A DNA stretch of 47,741 nt from a virus. The stretch is taken from IMG/VR virus record IMGVR_UViG_3300031825_000390, positions 1 to 47,741 of that record, one strand, 5' to 3'. Within the stretch, counting starts at the first letter, position 1; each line of letters begins with the position of its first letter. The notes beneath the pieces were generated by a model, which ran no database searches, had not been told where the DNA came from, and saw only the letters and a program-made list of their open reading frames with translations. A program made the translations under genes and the position numbers. Positions 31,858 to 40,506 of this stretch are shown one piece after another.

Positions 31858-34191
31858 ATGGCCTTCACCGCCTTCTATTCAGCGGGATCGATCTCGGTCG
31901 ATCCCGGCAGCAGCACCGTGACCGGAGCGGGCACGCTGTGGGCGACGCCCATCGTTGCCGGGGACGCGCTGGAGGCGGCGGGCCTGTCCGTGCGCATTGC
32001 GGATGTGCCGGGCGACGGCACGTTGACGCTGGCCTATCCCTGGCCGGGCGGCCCGCTCTCCGGCGCCGCCTACATCATCGCCTACACCTCGCCCACGCGG
32101 CTCTCCTCGACCTGGCTGGCCGAGCGCGCCCGCGAGCTGATCGAGCGCCAGCGGGTGCTGGATGCGGGCGTCGCCATCTATTCGGCGCTGGTGGTCGGGC
32201 TCAACGCGCCGCCATCCACGCCAGCGGCCGACGACCTCTATGTGGTCGGCACCGCGCCCACGGGCGCATGGTCCGGCTATGCCGGCCATCTCGCCATCTG
32301 GAGCGGGACTGCGTGGCTGGTGACCTCGCCGGAAGAGGGCATGCACGCCTACGACAAGAGCGTCGGCCGCATCTGGGCGCGGGGCGCGGGCAGCTGGACC
32401 ATGTACAACGGGCTGGCCTCCGGCATCATCTGGCGCGGCGCCTGGTCGAGCGTGACCCCCTATGTGGCGGGGGACGCGGTGTCGTTCGCCGGCACCGCCT
32501 ATGTGGCCAAGGCGAGCAACACCAACTCTGCCCCGCCCTCCGCCAACTGGGACACCTTCGTTGCCGGAGTCGCGGGTGCGGCCGGCGCGACGCCGGCCAT
32601 GCGGTTCACCTTCTCCACCACCACCACCGACGCGGACCCCGGCGCCGGGACAGTGCGCTTCAACAGCGCGACCCTCGCCTCTGTCACGCTGGTGTTCATG
32701 GACCTGCTGGAGGCCGGCGGCGCGGACGTAACCGCATGGCTCGCCGCGCTTGATGACAGCACCACGCTGAACACCCGCGGCTATCTGCGCTTCACCAGCG
32801 TGTCGACCCCCACCAAATGGGTGGAGTTCGCGATCACCGGCGCGAACGTGGACGTCTCCGGCTATCGCAAGATCGCGGTCGGCTTTGTGGCCGGGCCGGG
32901 CGGCTTCACCAACGGCGAGACGGTGGCGGTCTCCTTCTCCCGCACGGGCGACATGGGACCGGCTGGGGCTGTGGCGGGCGCCGGCGCCGAGCTGGCGCGC
33001 CTGCGGGGCCTCGTCGCCAAGCCGCCGACGCTGATCATGGACTTCACCCGCGAAGCACTGTGGGTGGATGGCGCGTCGGGTGGATCTATCTCGGGCGCGC
33101 CGGTGGCGTTCGCATCCATGCTTGGAGGGTCATTTTCCCGTGCGTCCATCGGCTTTCACCGTGGATTCGATGGGCTGCTGAAGCAGGCTGCGTCGGGAGT
33201 GCCGCGGATCGATTTCGACATGGTGACCCGTGAGCGGAACGGCATCCTGATCGAGCGGGCTGCGACGAACCTCTTGCTGCGCTCGCAGGAGATGGGGGCA
33301 TCGCCATGGGTAAGCAGTCCCACGGTGACGTCGGACGCTGTCGCGGCCCCAGACGGGACGATGACGGGGGACCAACTGACCTGCACCGGCTCCGCTTCGC
33401 CGGGGCACTACCAGACCGTCACCGTGACGGCGTCGTCGGTCTACACCTTCTCGGTGTGGGCGATGCTCGGCTCCCTCGTGGCGTCCGACTTCAAATTGGC
33501 CTTCCGGGACGATACGGCCGGGGCCTTCATCGCGTCCGATATCGTGCCCTCTGTCGCCCCGACGGCGTCAGGCTGGACCCGCATCAGCTACACGCTCACC
33601 ACCCCCGCAGGGTGCACTGCGCTCCGCGTCTACCCTTTCCGCAATAGCGGATCGCCGTCGGGCACATTCTACCTGTGGGGGGCGCAGCTCGAGGCCGGCG
33701 CCTTCGCTTCCTCCTACATCCCCACGACTGGTGCGAGCGCGGCCCGCGCCCAGGACAATCTTGGCCTCGCCCTTTCCGGATGGGGTCTGTCGACTGTGGG
33801 GACGGTGTTCGCCGAGTTCTGGGCAAATGCCCCGGCATCCGCGAATGCGGTGGCGGTGGAGTTGTGGGGATCTGGGGTGGACAACATCCAGATCGCCCGC
33901 AACGTCAGCGGCAACGGCGCGGTGCTTGCGGTGACGGCGACCGCAAGTCAAATCGCCACCACCGCCGGCATGACGTGGCCCTCCAGCGGTGCGGCCCGGA
34001 TCGCGATGGCGTGGGCAGCCAACGACGCGGCTTGGGCCTGGATGGGAGCGATCGCAGGCACCTCGGGTTCCTACACGGCCAACACCGGCATGACACAGCT
34101 GCGGCTGCTCGGCATGTCCGGCTACGTCCGGCGCGTCGCCTACTGGCCCCGCCGCCTCACCAACAGCGAGCTTCAGGGCCTCACGGCATGA
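31858..34191 (+). CDS. Tail fibre, DUF2793-like with carbohydrate-binding region
   Basis: A 777-residue structural protein. The N-terminal part is a virion-attachment beta domain (SAGSISVDPGSSTVTGAGTL); residues about 110-190 match DUF2793-like fibre segments (VVGTAPTGAWSGYAGHLAIW); a collagen-like junction (GDMGPAGAVAGAGAEL) precedes a C-terminal lectin-like half (QTVTVTASSVYTFSVWAM, FYLWGAQLEAGAFASSYIPT) typical of carbohydrate-binding modules. It likely binds surface polysaccharide. AAGGA ribosome site. Confidence 0.82.
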   Translation: MAFTAFYSAGSISVDPGSSTVTGAGTLWATPIVAGDALEAAGLSVRIADVPGDGTLTLAYPWPGGPLSGAAYIIAYTSPTRLSSTWLAERARELIERQRVLDAGVAIYSALVVGLNAPPSTPAADDLYVVGTAPTGAWSGYAGHLAIWSGTAWLVTSPEEGMHAYDKSVGRIWARGAGSWTMYNGLASGIIWRGAWSSVTPYVAGDAVSFAGTAYVAKASNTNSAPPSANWDTFVAGVAGAAGATPAMRFTFSTTTTDADPGAGTVRFNSATLASVTLVFMDLLEAGGADVTAWLAALDDSTTLNTRGYLRFTSVSTPTKWVEFAITGANVDVSGYRKIAVGFVAGPGGFTNGETVAVSFSRTGDMGPAGAVAGAGAELARLRGLVAKPPTLIMDFTREALWVDGASGGSISGAPVAFASMLGGSFSRASIGFHRGFDGLLKQAASGVPRIDFDMVTRERNGILIERAATNLLLRSQEMGASPWVSSPTVTSDAVAAPDGTMTGDQLTCTGSASPGHYQTVTVTASSVYTFSVWAMLGSLVASDFKLAFRDDTAGAFIASDIVPSVAPTASGWTRISYTLTTPAGCTALRVYPFRNSGSPSGTFYLWGAQLEAGAFASSYIPTTGASAARAQDNLGLALSGWGLSTVGTVFAEFWANAPASANAVAVELWGSGVDNIQIARNVSGNGAVLAVTATASQIATTAGMTWPSSGAARIAMAWAANDAAWAWMGAIAGTSGSYTANTGMTQLRLLGMSGYVRRVAYWPRRLTNSELQGLTA

Positions 34192-34574
34192 TCGACTATC
34201 TCCTGACCTATGCCGACGAGGCCACGGCCGCGGCGGCGCCGGAGCTTGCCGCCTATCGCGCCGGCGAGGCGTGGGATACGAGCCGCGTTATCCCCGGCGC
34301 GAGCGTCTACCGCCACCTCGGCACAGAGATGGTGGCCGACCCCGAGGGGGACTGGCCGCGCGAGCTGCGCGCCCCGCTTGCAGGCTGGTTTCTGGTGGTG
34401 GCGCTGCCGACCCGCGACGCCGCGTTGGAGACCGCCGCTTGCGTCCTGATCGCCGATCGCGACGCCGGGACCGTGCTCCACACCATCACGACTGCCCAAG
34501 ACCTCGCTACGCTCCGCCTGGAGCCCGTGTTCGCCGGCTCGGCCTATCCCTTCGGCGCGCCCGTGGTGGGCTGA
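34188..34574 (+). CDS. Small protein downstream of the tail fibre
   Basis: A 128-residue protein (MIDYLLTYADEATAAAAPEL, then PRELRAPLAGWFLVVALP). Its ATG overlaps the fibre stop as ATGA. The size and place fit a fibre assembly chaperone or a small tail component, but no motif proves this. The 170 bp after it hold no supported gene. Confidence 0.65.
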   Translation: MIDYLLTYADEATAAAAPELAAYRAGEAWDTSRVIPGASVYRHLGTEMVADPEGDWPRELRAPLAGWFLVVALPTRDAALETAACVLIADRDAGTVLHTITTAQDLATLRLEPVFAGSAYPFGAPVVG

Positions 34575-34744
34575 CGGGCGCGCCCGCCGATGCCTTCCTG
34601 CCGCTGGAGGAGGGCGCCAGCACCGGCCCAATGACCACTTGGACGTGGATCACCTCGTGCAGCGGGCTCGCCGCTGCATGGGCTTTCTGACCCGGCGCGA
34701 GCGGCGAAGCCGACTTGATTTTAGTCTCACAAAAGGAGGCGCAC

Positions 34745-36271
34745 ATGGCGCAACAGTACTCCGTGGCTCCGGACGGGTCGGTCAACATCGCCAACATGCG
34801 CGGGCGTGGGCTTTATGTGTGGGCGGACCTTGACGCATCCGGCGTCGCGGAGATCAGGGGGCGAGACGGCGTTTACAGGGACAGCCGTATTGTTCCTGCA
34901 GGGGGCATCATCGTTCTTCCTGCCGTGGCATTTGATGCTGAGGCGCGCATCATCGCAACCGGTGGCGCCCTCTATTATTCCTTCGAGCCGCCGGGCGACA
35001 CCTCGGCCGGCGCCATGGTTGGAGATCATCCGCCGATTGACGATGTCGCGCGAAAGCTGGCGGCGGCTGCGAACTCTCGCACCGATCCCACCTCGCCCCT
35101 GGTCCGCCTGCAGCGCGACTTTAGGCGCGCCTCCGGCAAGCGGCCGGCCAATCCCGCGTCCCCGGCGACCATCACGCTGAGCGCGCCGACGGCCTCCGGC
35201 AGCGGCGCGTCGCAGATCACCAGCAAGGTGGATCATTTCCTGCCGGGCGGAAATTTTTCCGTCTACAACGGCGCCAGCTGGACCGCCTTTTTCAACACCG
35301 GCGTCCAATATTATCTTCCGAACTCCTCGAATACCGACAAAATCAACATGGCCACGCTGGCCTTTCGCCACGAAGGCTCGAAGTTTGAGCTGATGGCGCG
35401 CTCGTCGGACAGCTGGACCATCTTCGCCGACGGCGAGCTGGTGATCGATTCGCCGATCCAGATCCCGCCTGCGGCCGGGTATGCGGTGGTGCGCCTGACC
35501 GTTGATTTCGGCACGCGCGCGGTGCGCAACATCGTCTGCTACGGCATCACCTTCGGCTTCGCCGGGGTCTCCGTCGGACCCACCGACAGCATCGCGCCCA
35601 TCGACCTTGCGCCGCAGGTGAAGATCGCGACGATGAGCGACAGCTACGGGCAGGGCACCTCGTCCAACGCCAACGGCGGGCCGTTCGCGGAAGCCGCGCT
35701 GGCGCTCGTGAGCAAGACCGAATTCCCGCTGCTCTCGTTCTCCGCGGGGGGCGGAAGCGGCTACATCACCGGCGGCACGGGCGGAAACGCCTTTCTGGCC
35801 CGGGTGCCCAACATCGTCGTCGGGAGCCCGGACCTGGTGATCGTCGCGGGCGGCATCAACGACAGCACGACGGGTCTTGCGGCCGGCGTGAGCGGGGTGC
35901 TGTCCTCGATCCGCACGGCACTGCCCAACGCGGTCATCGCCACGGTCGGCGTGTGGACGCCCAGCACCTCCTACTACGGATCGGGCCTGGCGAAGCACGA
36001 CATCATTCTCCCCGTCCTCCAGACCATCTCCGGACCCTGGATCGACGTCGACGTGACGCGCGGCGCCTGGACCAACAGCGCCGGCGGAACCGGGCGTGTC
36101 GGACCCGCGCCCTGGGTCACCGGCTCCGGCAAGGTGGGCACCACCACCGGCACCGGCAACGCCGATTTCAATACCTCGGCCGATGGCGTGCACCCCTATT
36201 CGCCGGATGGCCAAGACTACCTCGCCGGCCACCTCTACAGCGCCCTGAGGGCCGGTCTCCTCGACCTGTGA
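34745..36271 (+). CDS. Tail-associated SGNH hydrolase
   Basis: A 508-residue protein with an SGNH/GDSL esterase domain in its C-terminal half: nucleophile Ser 300 in MSDSYGQGTS, oxyanion Asn 372 in AGGIND, and Asp 480/His 483 in DGVHPYSPDGQ. The N-terminal 290 residues are beta-rich and probably attach it to the tail. Phage SGNH proteins remove acetyl groups from capsule or LPS O-antigen, so this is probably a receptor-modifying tailspike. It has a strong AAAGGAGG ribosome site and ends at a terminator. Confidence 0.85.
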   Translation: MAQQYSVAPDGSVNIANMRGRGLYVWADLDASGVAEIRGRDGVYRDSRIVPAGGIIVLPAVAFDAEARIIATGGALYYSFEPPGDTSAGAMVGDHPPIDDVARKLAAAANSRTDPTSPLVRLQRDFRRASGKRPANPASPATITLSAPTASGSGASQITSKVDHFLPGGNFSVYNGASWTAFFNTGVQYYLPNSSNTDKINMATLAFRHEGSKFELMARSSDSWTIFADGELVIDSPIQIPPAAGYAVVRLTVDFGTRAVRNIVCYGITFGFAGVSVGPTDSIAPIDLAPQVKIATMSDSYGQGTSSNANGGPFAEAALALVSKTEFPLLSFSAGGGSGYITGGTGGNAFLARVPNIVVGSPDLVIVAGGINDSTTGLAAGVSGVLSSIRTALPNAVIATVGVWTPSTSYYGSGLAKHDIILPVLQTISGPWIDVDVTRGAWTNSAGGTGRVGPAPWVTGSGKVGTTTGTGNADFNTSADGVHPYSPDGQDYLAGHLYSALRAGLLDL

Positions 36272-36297
36272 GCCGCCTCCGGGCGGCTTTTTTGTTT
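36271..36297 (+). terminator. Rho-independent terminator of the late structural operon
   Basis: AGCCGCC (36271-36277) pairs with GGCGGCT (36282-36288) around a short loop and is followed by a run of T to 36293. It overlaps the stop codon of the SGNH gene. It separates structural genes from the lysis cassette and may attenuate rather than fully stop transcription. Confidence 0.9.
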
Positions 36298-36319
36298 CAC
36301 CACCTGAAAGGACCAACTG

Positions 36320-37198
36320 ATGGCCGCGGAGAACTTCCCCCCCGCGCTCGCCGCCGTGCTCGTGCACGAAGGCGGGTATTCCAACCACCCGTCCGATCCC
36401 GGCGGCCCCACCATGAAGGGCGTCATCAAGCGGGTGTATGACGACTATCGCCGCTCCAAGGGCCTCCCGGTGCGCGACGTGCGCGAGATCACGGACGCCG
36501 AGCTGCAGGAGATCTACAAGCGCCGCTATTGGGATCTCGTGCGCGGCGATCGTCTGCCGGCCGGTCTCGACTATGTGGTCTTCGACGGGGCGGTGAACTC
36601 CGGCCCCGCGCAGGCGACCAAGTGGCTGCAGCGCGCGCTCGGCCTGCCGGCAGACGGTGTTCTCGGCCCGTCCACCCTGGCGGCCGTCGACGCCATTCAG
36701 GATGTGGACGCGATCGTGGCCGATGTGCAGGCCCGCCGGCTCGCCATGCTGAAGTCGCTGCGCACCTGGTCCGTCTTCGGGAATGGCTGGGGCCGGCGGG
36801 TGGCAGAGGTGCGCGAGCTGGGCCTCGCCATCGCCCGTGGCTCGGTCAACCTGCCCATGCCGACGAAGACGGCGAGCGGCAAGGCCTATGTCTCCTCGGC
36901 CCGCAAGGCGCCGCCCAAGGCCATCGGCGATGCGCTCGCCGGTGGCGGCGTGGTGAGCACCACCATTTCCACGGCGACGGACGCGGTGACGCCGCTGGCG
37001 GACAAGAGCGCGATCGCCGGCACGGTTCTGACCGTTCTCATGGTGCTCGGCGCGATCGCCCTGGTGGGCGGCGTGGTCTATCGCATGTGGGCCAAGAGCA
37101 AGGCCGACGCGCTCGCGGATGCGCTGGATCTCAATCCGCCGCAGCTTGGCACTGCGGCCAATGACAACCCGGCCGAGCCGGCCGAGGCGGCGGCGTGA
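36320..37198 (+). CDS. GH108 endolysin with C-terminal membrane segment
   Basis: A 292-residue lysozyme: catalytic Glu 17 in VLVHEGGYSNHPSDPGGPT, the GH108 signature, followed by a peptidoglycan-binding_3 region (WLQRALGLPADGVLGPSTLA). An extra C-terminal part has one strong TM helix near residues 231-255 (TVLTVLMVLGAIALVGGVVY) and an acidic tail. The core cleaves the glycan strand. The membrane tail is unusual and could tether the enzyme to the inner membrane until release. AAAGGA site upstream. Confidence 0.88.
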   Translation: MAAENFPPALAAVLVHEGGYSNHPSDPGGPTMKGVIKRVYDDYRRSKGLPVRDVREITDAELQEIYKRRYWDLVRGDRLPAGLDYVVFDGAVNSGPAQATKWLQRALGLPADGVLGPSTLAAVDAIQDVDAIVADVQARRLAMLKSLRTWSVFGNGWGRRVAEVRELGLAIARGSVNLPMPTKTASGKAYVSSARKAPPKAIGDALAGGGVVSTTISTATDAVTPLADKSAIAGTVLTVLMVLGAIALVGGVVYRMWAKSKADALADALDLNPPQLGTAANDNPAEPAEAAA

Positions 37199-37566
37199 TG
37201 CTCGCCGCTCTCCTCGCAACCCTGTGGTTCCTCCCCGCGGTATCGGCCGCGGGGGGCCTGGTGGTCGCGCTGCTGTTCGGCGGGGACTGGACCGAGGTGC
37301 TGCTCGCCGCCGCCTTCCTAGCTGCGGCCGTGTTCGCCTTCCGCTTCCTCGGCCTCAAGGGAGCGCTGACGGTTCTCGCCGCCGGCGCCGTTGCCATCGC
37401 CTTTCGCCGCGGGGAGCGCCGCGGCGCCGCCCGCCAGATCCAGAAGGACAAGGCCAATGCCAACCGTGCTGTCCAGCGGGCGAATGAAGCTCGCGCTGAT
37501 GCTGACCGCCGCAATGCCAATCCTCGCCGGCTGCGTGACGACGACGGGTTCAAACGGCGCGACTAG
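37198..37566 (+). CDS. Multi-TM lysis protein with helical C-terminus (holin or i-spanin-like)
   Basis: A 122-residue protein with about three hydrophobic segments (LLATLWFLPAVSAAGGLVV, then VLLAAAFLAAAVFAF and ALTVLAAGAVAIAF) followed by a charged coiled-coil region (QIQKDKANANRAVQRANEAR). The TM part resembles a class I holin; the helical tail resembles an Rz i-spanin. The Rz1-like lipoprotein starts inside it in another frame, as in Rz/Rz1 pairs, which favours a spanin role. It overlaps the endolysin stop by one base. Confidence 0.65.
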   Translation: MLAALLATLWFLPAVSAAGGLVVALLFGGDWTEVLLAAAFLAAAVFAFRFLGLKGALTVLAAGAVAIAFRRGERRGAARQIQKDKANANRAVQRANEARADADRRNANPRRLRDDDGFKRRD

Positions 37567-37681
37567 CGTCTATTGCGCCTCGGCAAAGCCCATGCGCTGG
37601 TCTGACAATGACACCGATGAAACCATCCGTCAGGCCAAGGCGCACAACGCTGTTGGCAAGCGGCTCTGCGGCTGGAGGTGA
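37484..37681 (+). CDS. Rz1-like o-spanin lipoprotein
   Basis: Starts inside the preceding gene in a different frame and runs 115 bp past it. From the ATG at 37484 the product has a short signal peptide (MKLALMLTAAMPILAGC) ending in a lipobox LAGC, then a short polar mature part. This is the organisation of outer-membrane spanins (Rz1). ATG 37457 is an alternative start with AAGG just upstream. Confidence 0.75.
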   Translation: MKLALMLTAAMPILAGCVTTTGSNGATSVYCASAKPMRWSDNDTDETIRQAKAHNAVGKRLCGWR

Positions 37682-37684
37682 GCG

Positions 37685-38011
37685 ATGACGGGGGAGGTTC
37701 CGGCCGCAGCGCGCGCGCCGAGCGGGGCTATCATCATCTCTGAACGGGCGTTGGAGCTGATGGTGGTGGAGGTGGCAGAGGACGCAGCCGAAAAGGCGGT
37801 CCGGAAGGTGCTGAAGGAGATCGGCCTTTCCACCTCAGACGAAGCGCGGATCGAGGAGGCGCGCGCCGACATCGAGCACCTGCGCCGCTTCCGCCGCATG
37901 TGGAACCGGGCGGCGCTCGTAATCGGTACCGCCGTCCTGACGGTGCTGGTCGGCGGCGCCCTGACTGTGTTCTGGCTGGGGATCAAGACGCATGTGCTCA
38001 AACAGCCCTAA
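37685..38011 (+). CDS. Small tail-anchored membrane protein of the lysis region
   Basis: A 108-residue protein: amphipathic helix (LMVVEVAEDAAEKAVRKVLK), then a charged coiled coil (ARIEEARADIEHLRRFRRMW) and one C-terminal TM helix (AALVIGTAVLTVLVGGALTV). The pattern resembles XhlA-like or other holin-accessory proteins. It begins 3 bp after the Rz1-like gene, so it belongs to the lysis cassette. Function unproven. Confidence 0.65.
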   Translation: MTGEVPAAARAPSGAIIISERALELMVVEVAEDAAEKAVRKVLKEIGLSTSDEARIEEARADIEHLRRFRRMWNRAALVIGTAVLTVLVGGALTVFWLGIKTHVLKQP

Positions 38012-38192
38012 GGTCCGCCTGCGAATCGACTGGGATGCGGACGGGGCGTTCGCATCCCTGACCCGGCCGGGGGAGGCGGCGGAAGAAGTCCGCCTGTCCA
38101 CTGAGGACACCGTGCGGATCATGAAGGAGGCCGCAGAGGCGTGGCTGCAGAGGCGGGAAAAGGAGAGCATAAGTCCGGCAAGGGATTTCTAG
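37992..38192 (+). CDS. Small hypothetical protein ending the lysis cassette
   Basis: A 66-residue protein with a strand-rich start (KVRLRIDWDADGAFASLTR) and a helical end (TVRIMKEAAEAWLQRREKE). It overlaps the previous gene by 20 bp. No family recognised. After this gene the G+C content drops and accessory genes begin. Confidence 0.55.
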   Translation: MCSNSPKVRLRIDWDADGAFASLTRPGEAAEEVRLSTEDTVRIMKEAAEAWLQRREKESISPARDF

Positions 38193-38307
38193 GTTGGCGC
38201 TGGCAACTCCATACTCGCGGAGCGAGCCTGGTGATCTAGACCAACTTCGCAAATCCCGATATCCCACAAGAGCATCAGAATTTTGTCGGGGATTGCCGGG
38301 GGGAGAG

Positions 38308-39456
38308 ATGGTCAACAATGTCAGCATGGCTGTTTGGTGTATAGGGCGGGCCGCCGCCGCCGATTCCCAGATGGAGGCGCATTTTAACTATTGGAGACTC
38401 GCGGGAGAACGCACTTCAATATACAAAAAGTCGTCAAATGACTTCGTAGAAGTTGGTATAATGTTGACTAGACCGAAATTAGTTGACGAAGTAAAAATAT
38501 ACTTCCCGGAAAAAATTGAAAGAAACGCAATATCGGACTGTTCTCCATATTTTAAAGATCCGCTTATTTGTCAAGGTATATTCAATGAGCCGCTAAAAAT
38601 AACCGATCATGGTGTTGGTGGGATGCGATGTTTTGAATTAACAAACGAAATATCATCATTGCCATTTTGTTGTATTCATAAATTCCTGCAGAATGGGGCC
38701 GAGATCGACCAATCAGAGTTAGAATTAAATTATAAAAGTGATGGAACAATATTAACAATACGTAGTTCTGCAATGTCTGACTATCATAGTCAGGATGAGG
38801 CATCATCTGTTCCATTGTATTTTAGATTGAGAATCGTTGTTCCATCTCAAAATCCTTTTGTTAAATCAATAAATACGTCCGAACGATTTTTTCAAAGCGG
38901 TTTTGAGCAGGTCGAATATGTTGATTTTAGGTTAAACGAGGCTAGGACCCTGCCGAATAACATTGAAGTTATGATGAAGAATGAGCGGGCTTCCCGGGGA
39001 AGGGTAGAGTTAACCACGGTCGCGTTTCTGACCGCAATTCCCATTACATCGCAACTATCCACATCAAGCAGTCAGCCTCATAAATTTCGTATATTGGAAG
39101 ATAGAATATGGAATAAATATATATCCGGAGGAATTCCGAGCGGAATGTTAGTCTATCACTGGAAGAGTGAGAAGGACGTCGAGATACCGTATTTCTCGGC
39201 TTTTGTTCGTATTCAGACTCGAAGATCTGGATGGAAGAGCATAACTATTTATCTTATCATCGCGTTTCTGTTCGGAGTTCTTGGAAATTTGACGGCGGCA
39301 GTCATGCAAAGCATAATCCCTATCCCGTGGGCGATTCGGTCGTCGGGGGAGGCGCAGGGATCCCCGGAGGGGCAAGAGAATGCAGCTCGAGCAAGTTCTT
39401 TGCCGTCAAAGCCGGCCGCTGGTGGTTCGGGAGGGGCTGCCGATGCTCGTCCGTGA
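38308..39456 (+). CDS. Membrane-anchored accessory protein of unknown function
   Basis: A 382-residue protein read from ATG 38308, which has a GGGGGGAGAG site; an upstream in-frame ATG lacks support. The first 300 residues look soluble and beta-rich (FVEVGIMLTRPKLVDEVKIY, YFRLRIVVPSQNPFVKSINT). One strong TM helix lies near residues 311-332 (SITIYLIIAFLFGVLGNL), followed by a 50-residue Pro/Gly/Ala tail. Its G+C content is low, so it was acquired separately. The pattern suggests a membrane-tethered sensor or surface protein such as a superinfection-exclusion or defence protein, but no family is recognised. Confidence 0.75.
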   Translation: MVNNVSMAVWCIGRAAAADSQMEAHFNYWRLAGERTSIYKKSSNDFVEVGIMLTRPKLVDEVKIYFPEKIERNAISDCSPYFKDPLICQGIFNEPLKITDHGVGGMRCFELTNEISSLPFCCIHKFLQNGAEIDQSELELNYKSDGTILTIRSSAMSDYHSQDEASSVPLYFRLRIVVPSQNPFVKSINTSERFFQSGFEQVEYVDFRLNEARTLPNNIEVMMKNERASRGRVELTTVAFLTAIPITSQLSTSSSQPHKFRILEDRIWNKYISGGIPSGMLVYHWKSEKDVEIPYFSAFVRIQTRRSGWKSITIYLIIAFLFGVLGNLTAAVMQSIIPIPWAIRSSGEAQGSPEGQENAARASSLPSKPAAGGSGGAADARP

Positions 39457-39928
39457 ACATAATTTGCGAAAGCTTGAATTGCTTGGCGGGGCGAGCGATT
39501 CAGTTCGTGCAACGCATGCGGAGGCCCTGGAGTTTCTCCTGCCGCTTTCCCTTGACTATCCAAATATCGAGCATTGGTATCGACGTAAAGTTATTCCTGG
39601 ATTTTATAGGGGTACAAGGCAAATAATTAGGGTGGAGCGCGATGGACGTCTGGTCGGTCTCGGCATTGCCAAAAATGAATGCGGAGAGCGGAAGATATGC
39701 ACTGTCCGGGTTTCTCCTGCTTACTTTGGTCGGGGGATAGGCGTTCGTTTGTTCGATGGGCTGTTGCGTTGGCTCGACTTTGATCAGCCTTGTTTGACCG
39801 TTTCGGAGGAACGGCTTCCGCAATTTCATAAGATCTTCGATTACTATGGATTCAAGATGACGTCGAGCCAGCTTGGGCTCTATACTCCTCGTTCAGTCGA
39901 AGTTGGTTACAACGAAGAGTGTCTTTGA
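39443..39928 (+). CDS. GNAT-family acetyltransferase
   Basis: A 161-residue GNAT protein: acetyl-CoA-binding motif A around CTVRVSPAYFGRGIGVRLFD, with the C-terminal QFHKIFDYYGFKMTSSQLGL typical of the fold. Starts at 39443 (overlapping the previous gene by 14 bp, good GGGAGGGG site) or 39380 (also with GGAGGGG). Its 3' end overlaps the 3' end of the convergent kinase gene by 22 bp, so the two transcripts are antisense to each other. It may acetylate a protein, a tRNA or a small molecule; the target is unknown. Confidence 0.8.
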   Translation: MLVREHNLRKLELLGGASDSVRATHAEALEFLLPLSLDYPNIEHWYRRKVIPGFYRGTRQIIRVERDGRLVGLGIAKNECGERKICTVRVSPAYFGRGIGVRLFDGLLRWLDFDQPCLTVSEERLPQFHKIFDYYGFKMTSSQLGLYTPRSVEVGYNEECL

Positions 39929-40506
39929 GCTATTTCGATAAAGCTCAGCAGCGAGGGCCACGTCGTCGTCGGGATCGTTCCGAACTGTAGTCTTAGCTCG
40001 CTTGCGTAGCTTTCTGCGGCGAGCCTTTCGTTCGCCATCTCTTCGGCGAGCTGCTGATGCGATCGCGGTGGCCTGTGGCGCGACAGATCGTGTCGACGTT
40101 GTAAATCGACTTCATGCGCAGGCTTCTCGACTAACGCTATCGCTGTGGGTCTGATCGACGCAATCACTTCCAGCGGTACCGTGAGAAGCCCGTCTCGGGT
40201 CGGTACGGTGGCATGGGCGTCTATCAGGACAGGATGTCCTCGCATCTGCAGGCGGTATCGGATAAGTAGGTCAGCCAGGCGAAATTGATCTCCTGCGGCT
40301 TCCTGAGCGGTTCGGGTTGAAAAGCTTTCGGGCGTGGGGCTAGTTCCTGCTCGTAAGAGTTCGCTCGCACTCACGTATCTCAAAGTTGGAAGAGCTCTTA
40401 CAGCGTCGAGGCAAGCTGTAGTCTTGCCCGAGCCGGAGATGCCGAATACCAATATGCATGGATCTTCAGTGACCGAACAGGCGGTCGAGTTGCCGGTTGG
40501 CCTCAC
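39907..40506 (-). CDS. P-loop kinase, archaeal AdkA-like
   Basis: Read from GTG 40506, which has a GGAGAAG site 4-7 bp upstream, giving 199 residues. Walker A is GISGSGKT (22-29). The following parts PVLIDAHATVPTRDGLLTVP, then ALVEKPAHEVDLQRRHDLSR with a conserved RR..D, and ERLAAESYASELRL match archaeal-type adenylate kinases (AdkA) and related AAA_18 nucleotide kinases. It would phosphorylate a nucleotide or nucleotide-like substrate. It overlaps the ASCH gene by 41 bp and is the last gene of the trio. An unannotated upstream ATG at 40677 gives non-conserved extra residues. Confidence 0.75.
   Translation of the reverse strand: MRPTGNSTACSVTEDPCILVFGISGSGKTTACLDAVRALPTLRYVSASELLRAGTSPTPESFSTRTAQEAAGDQFRLADLLIRYRLQMRGHPVLIDAHATVPTRDGLLTVPLEVIASIRPTAIALVEKPAHEVDLQRRHDLSRHRPPRSHQQLAEEMANERLAAESYASELRLQFGTIPTTTWPSLLSFIEIAQRHSSL

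Noticed and set aside
34631-34690. 19-codon ORF between the fibre accessory gene and the SGNH gene
   Set aside because: No ribosome site and no conserved feature; too short to support.
34727-37219. 830-residue minus-strand open frame across the SGNH and endolysin genes
   Set aside because: Spans a transcription terminator and two conserved genes antisense, so it is not a real gene.
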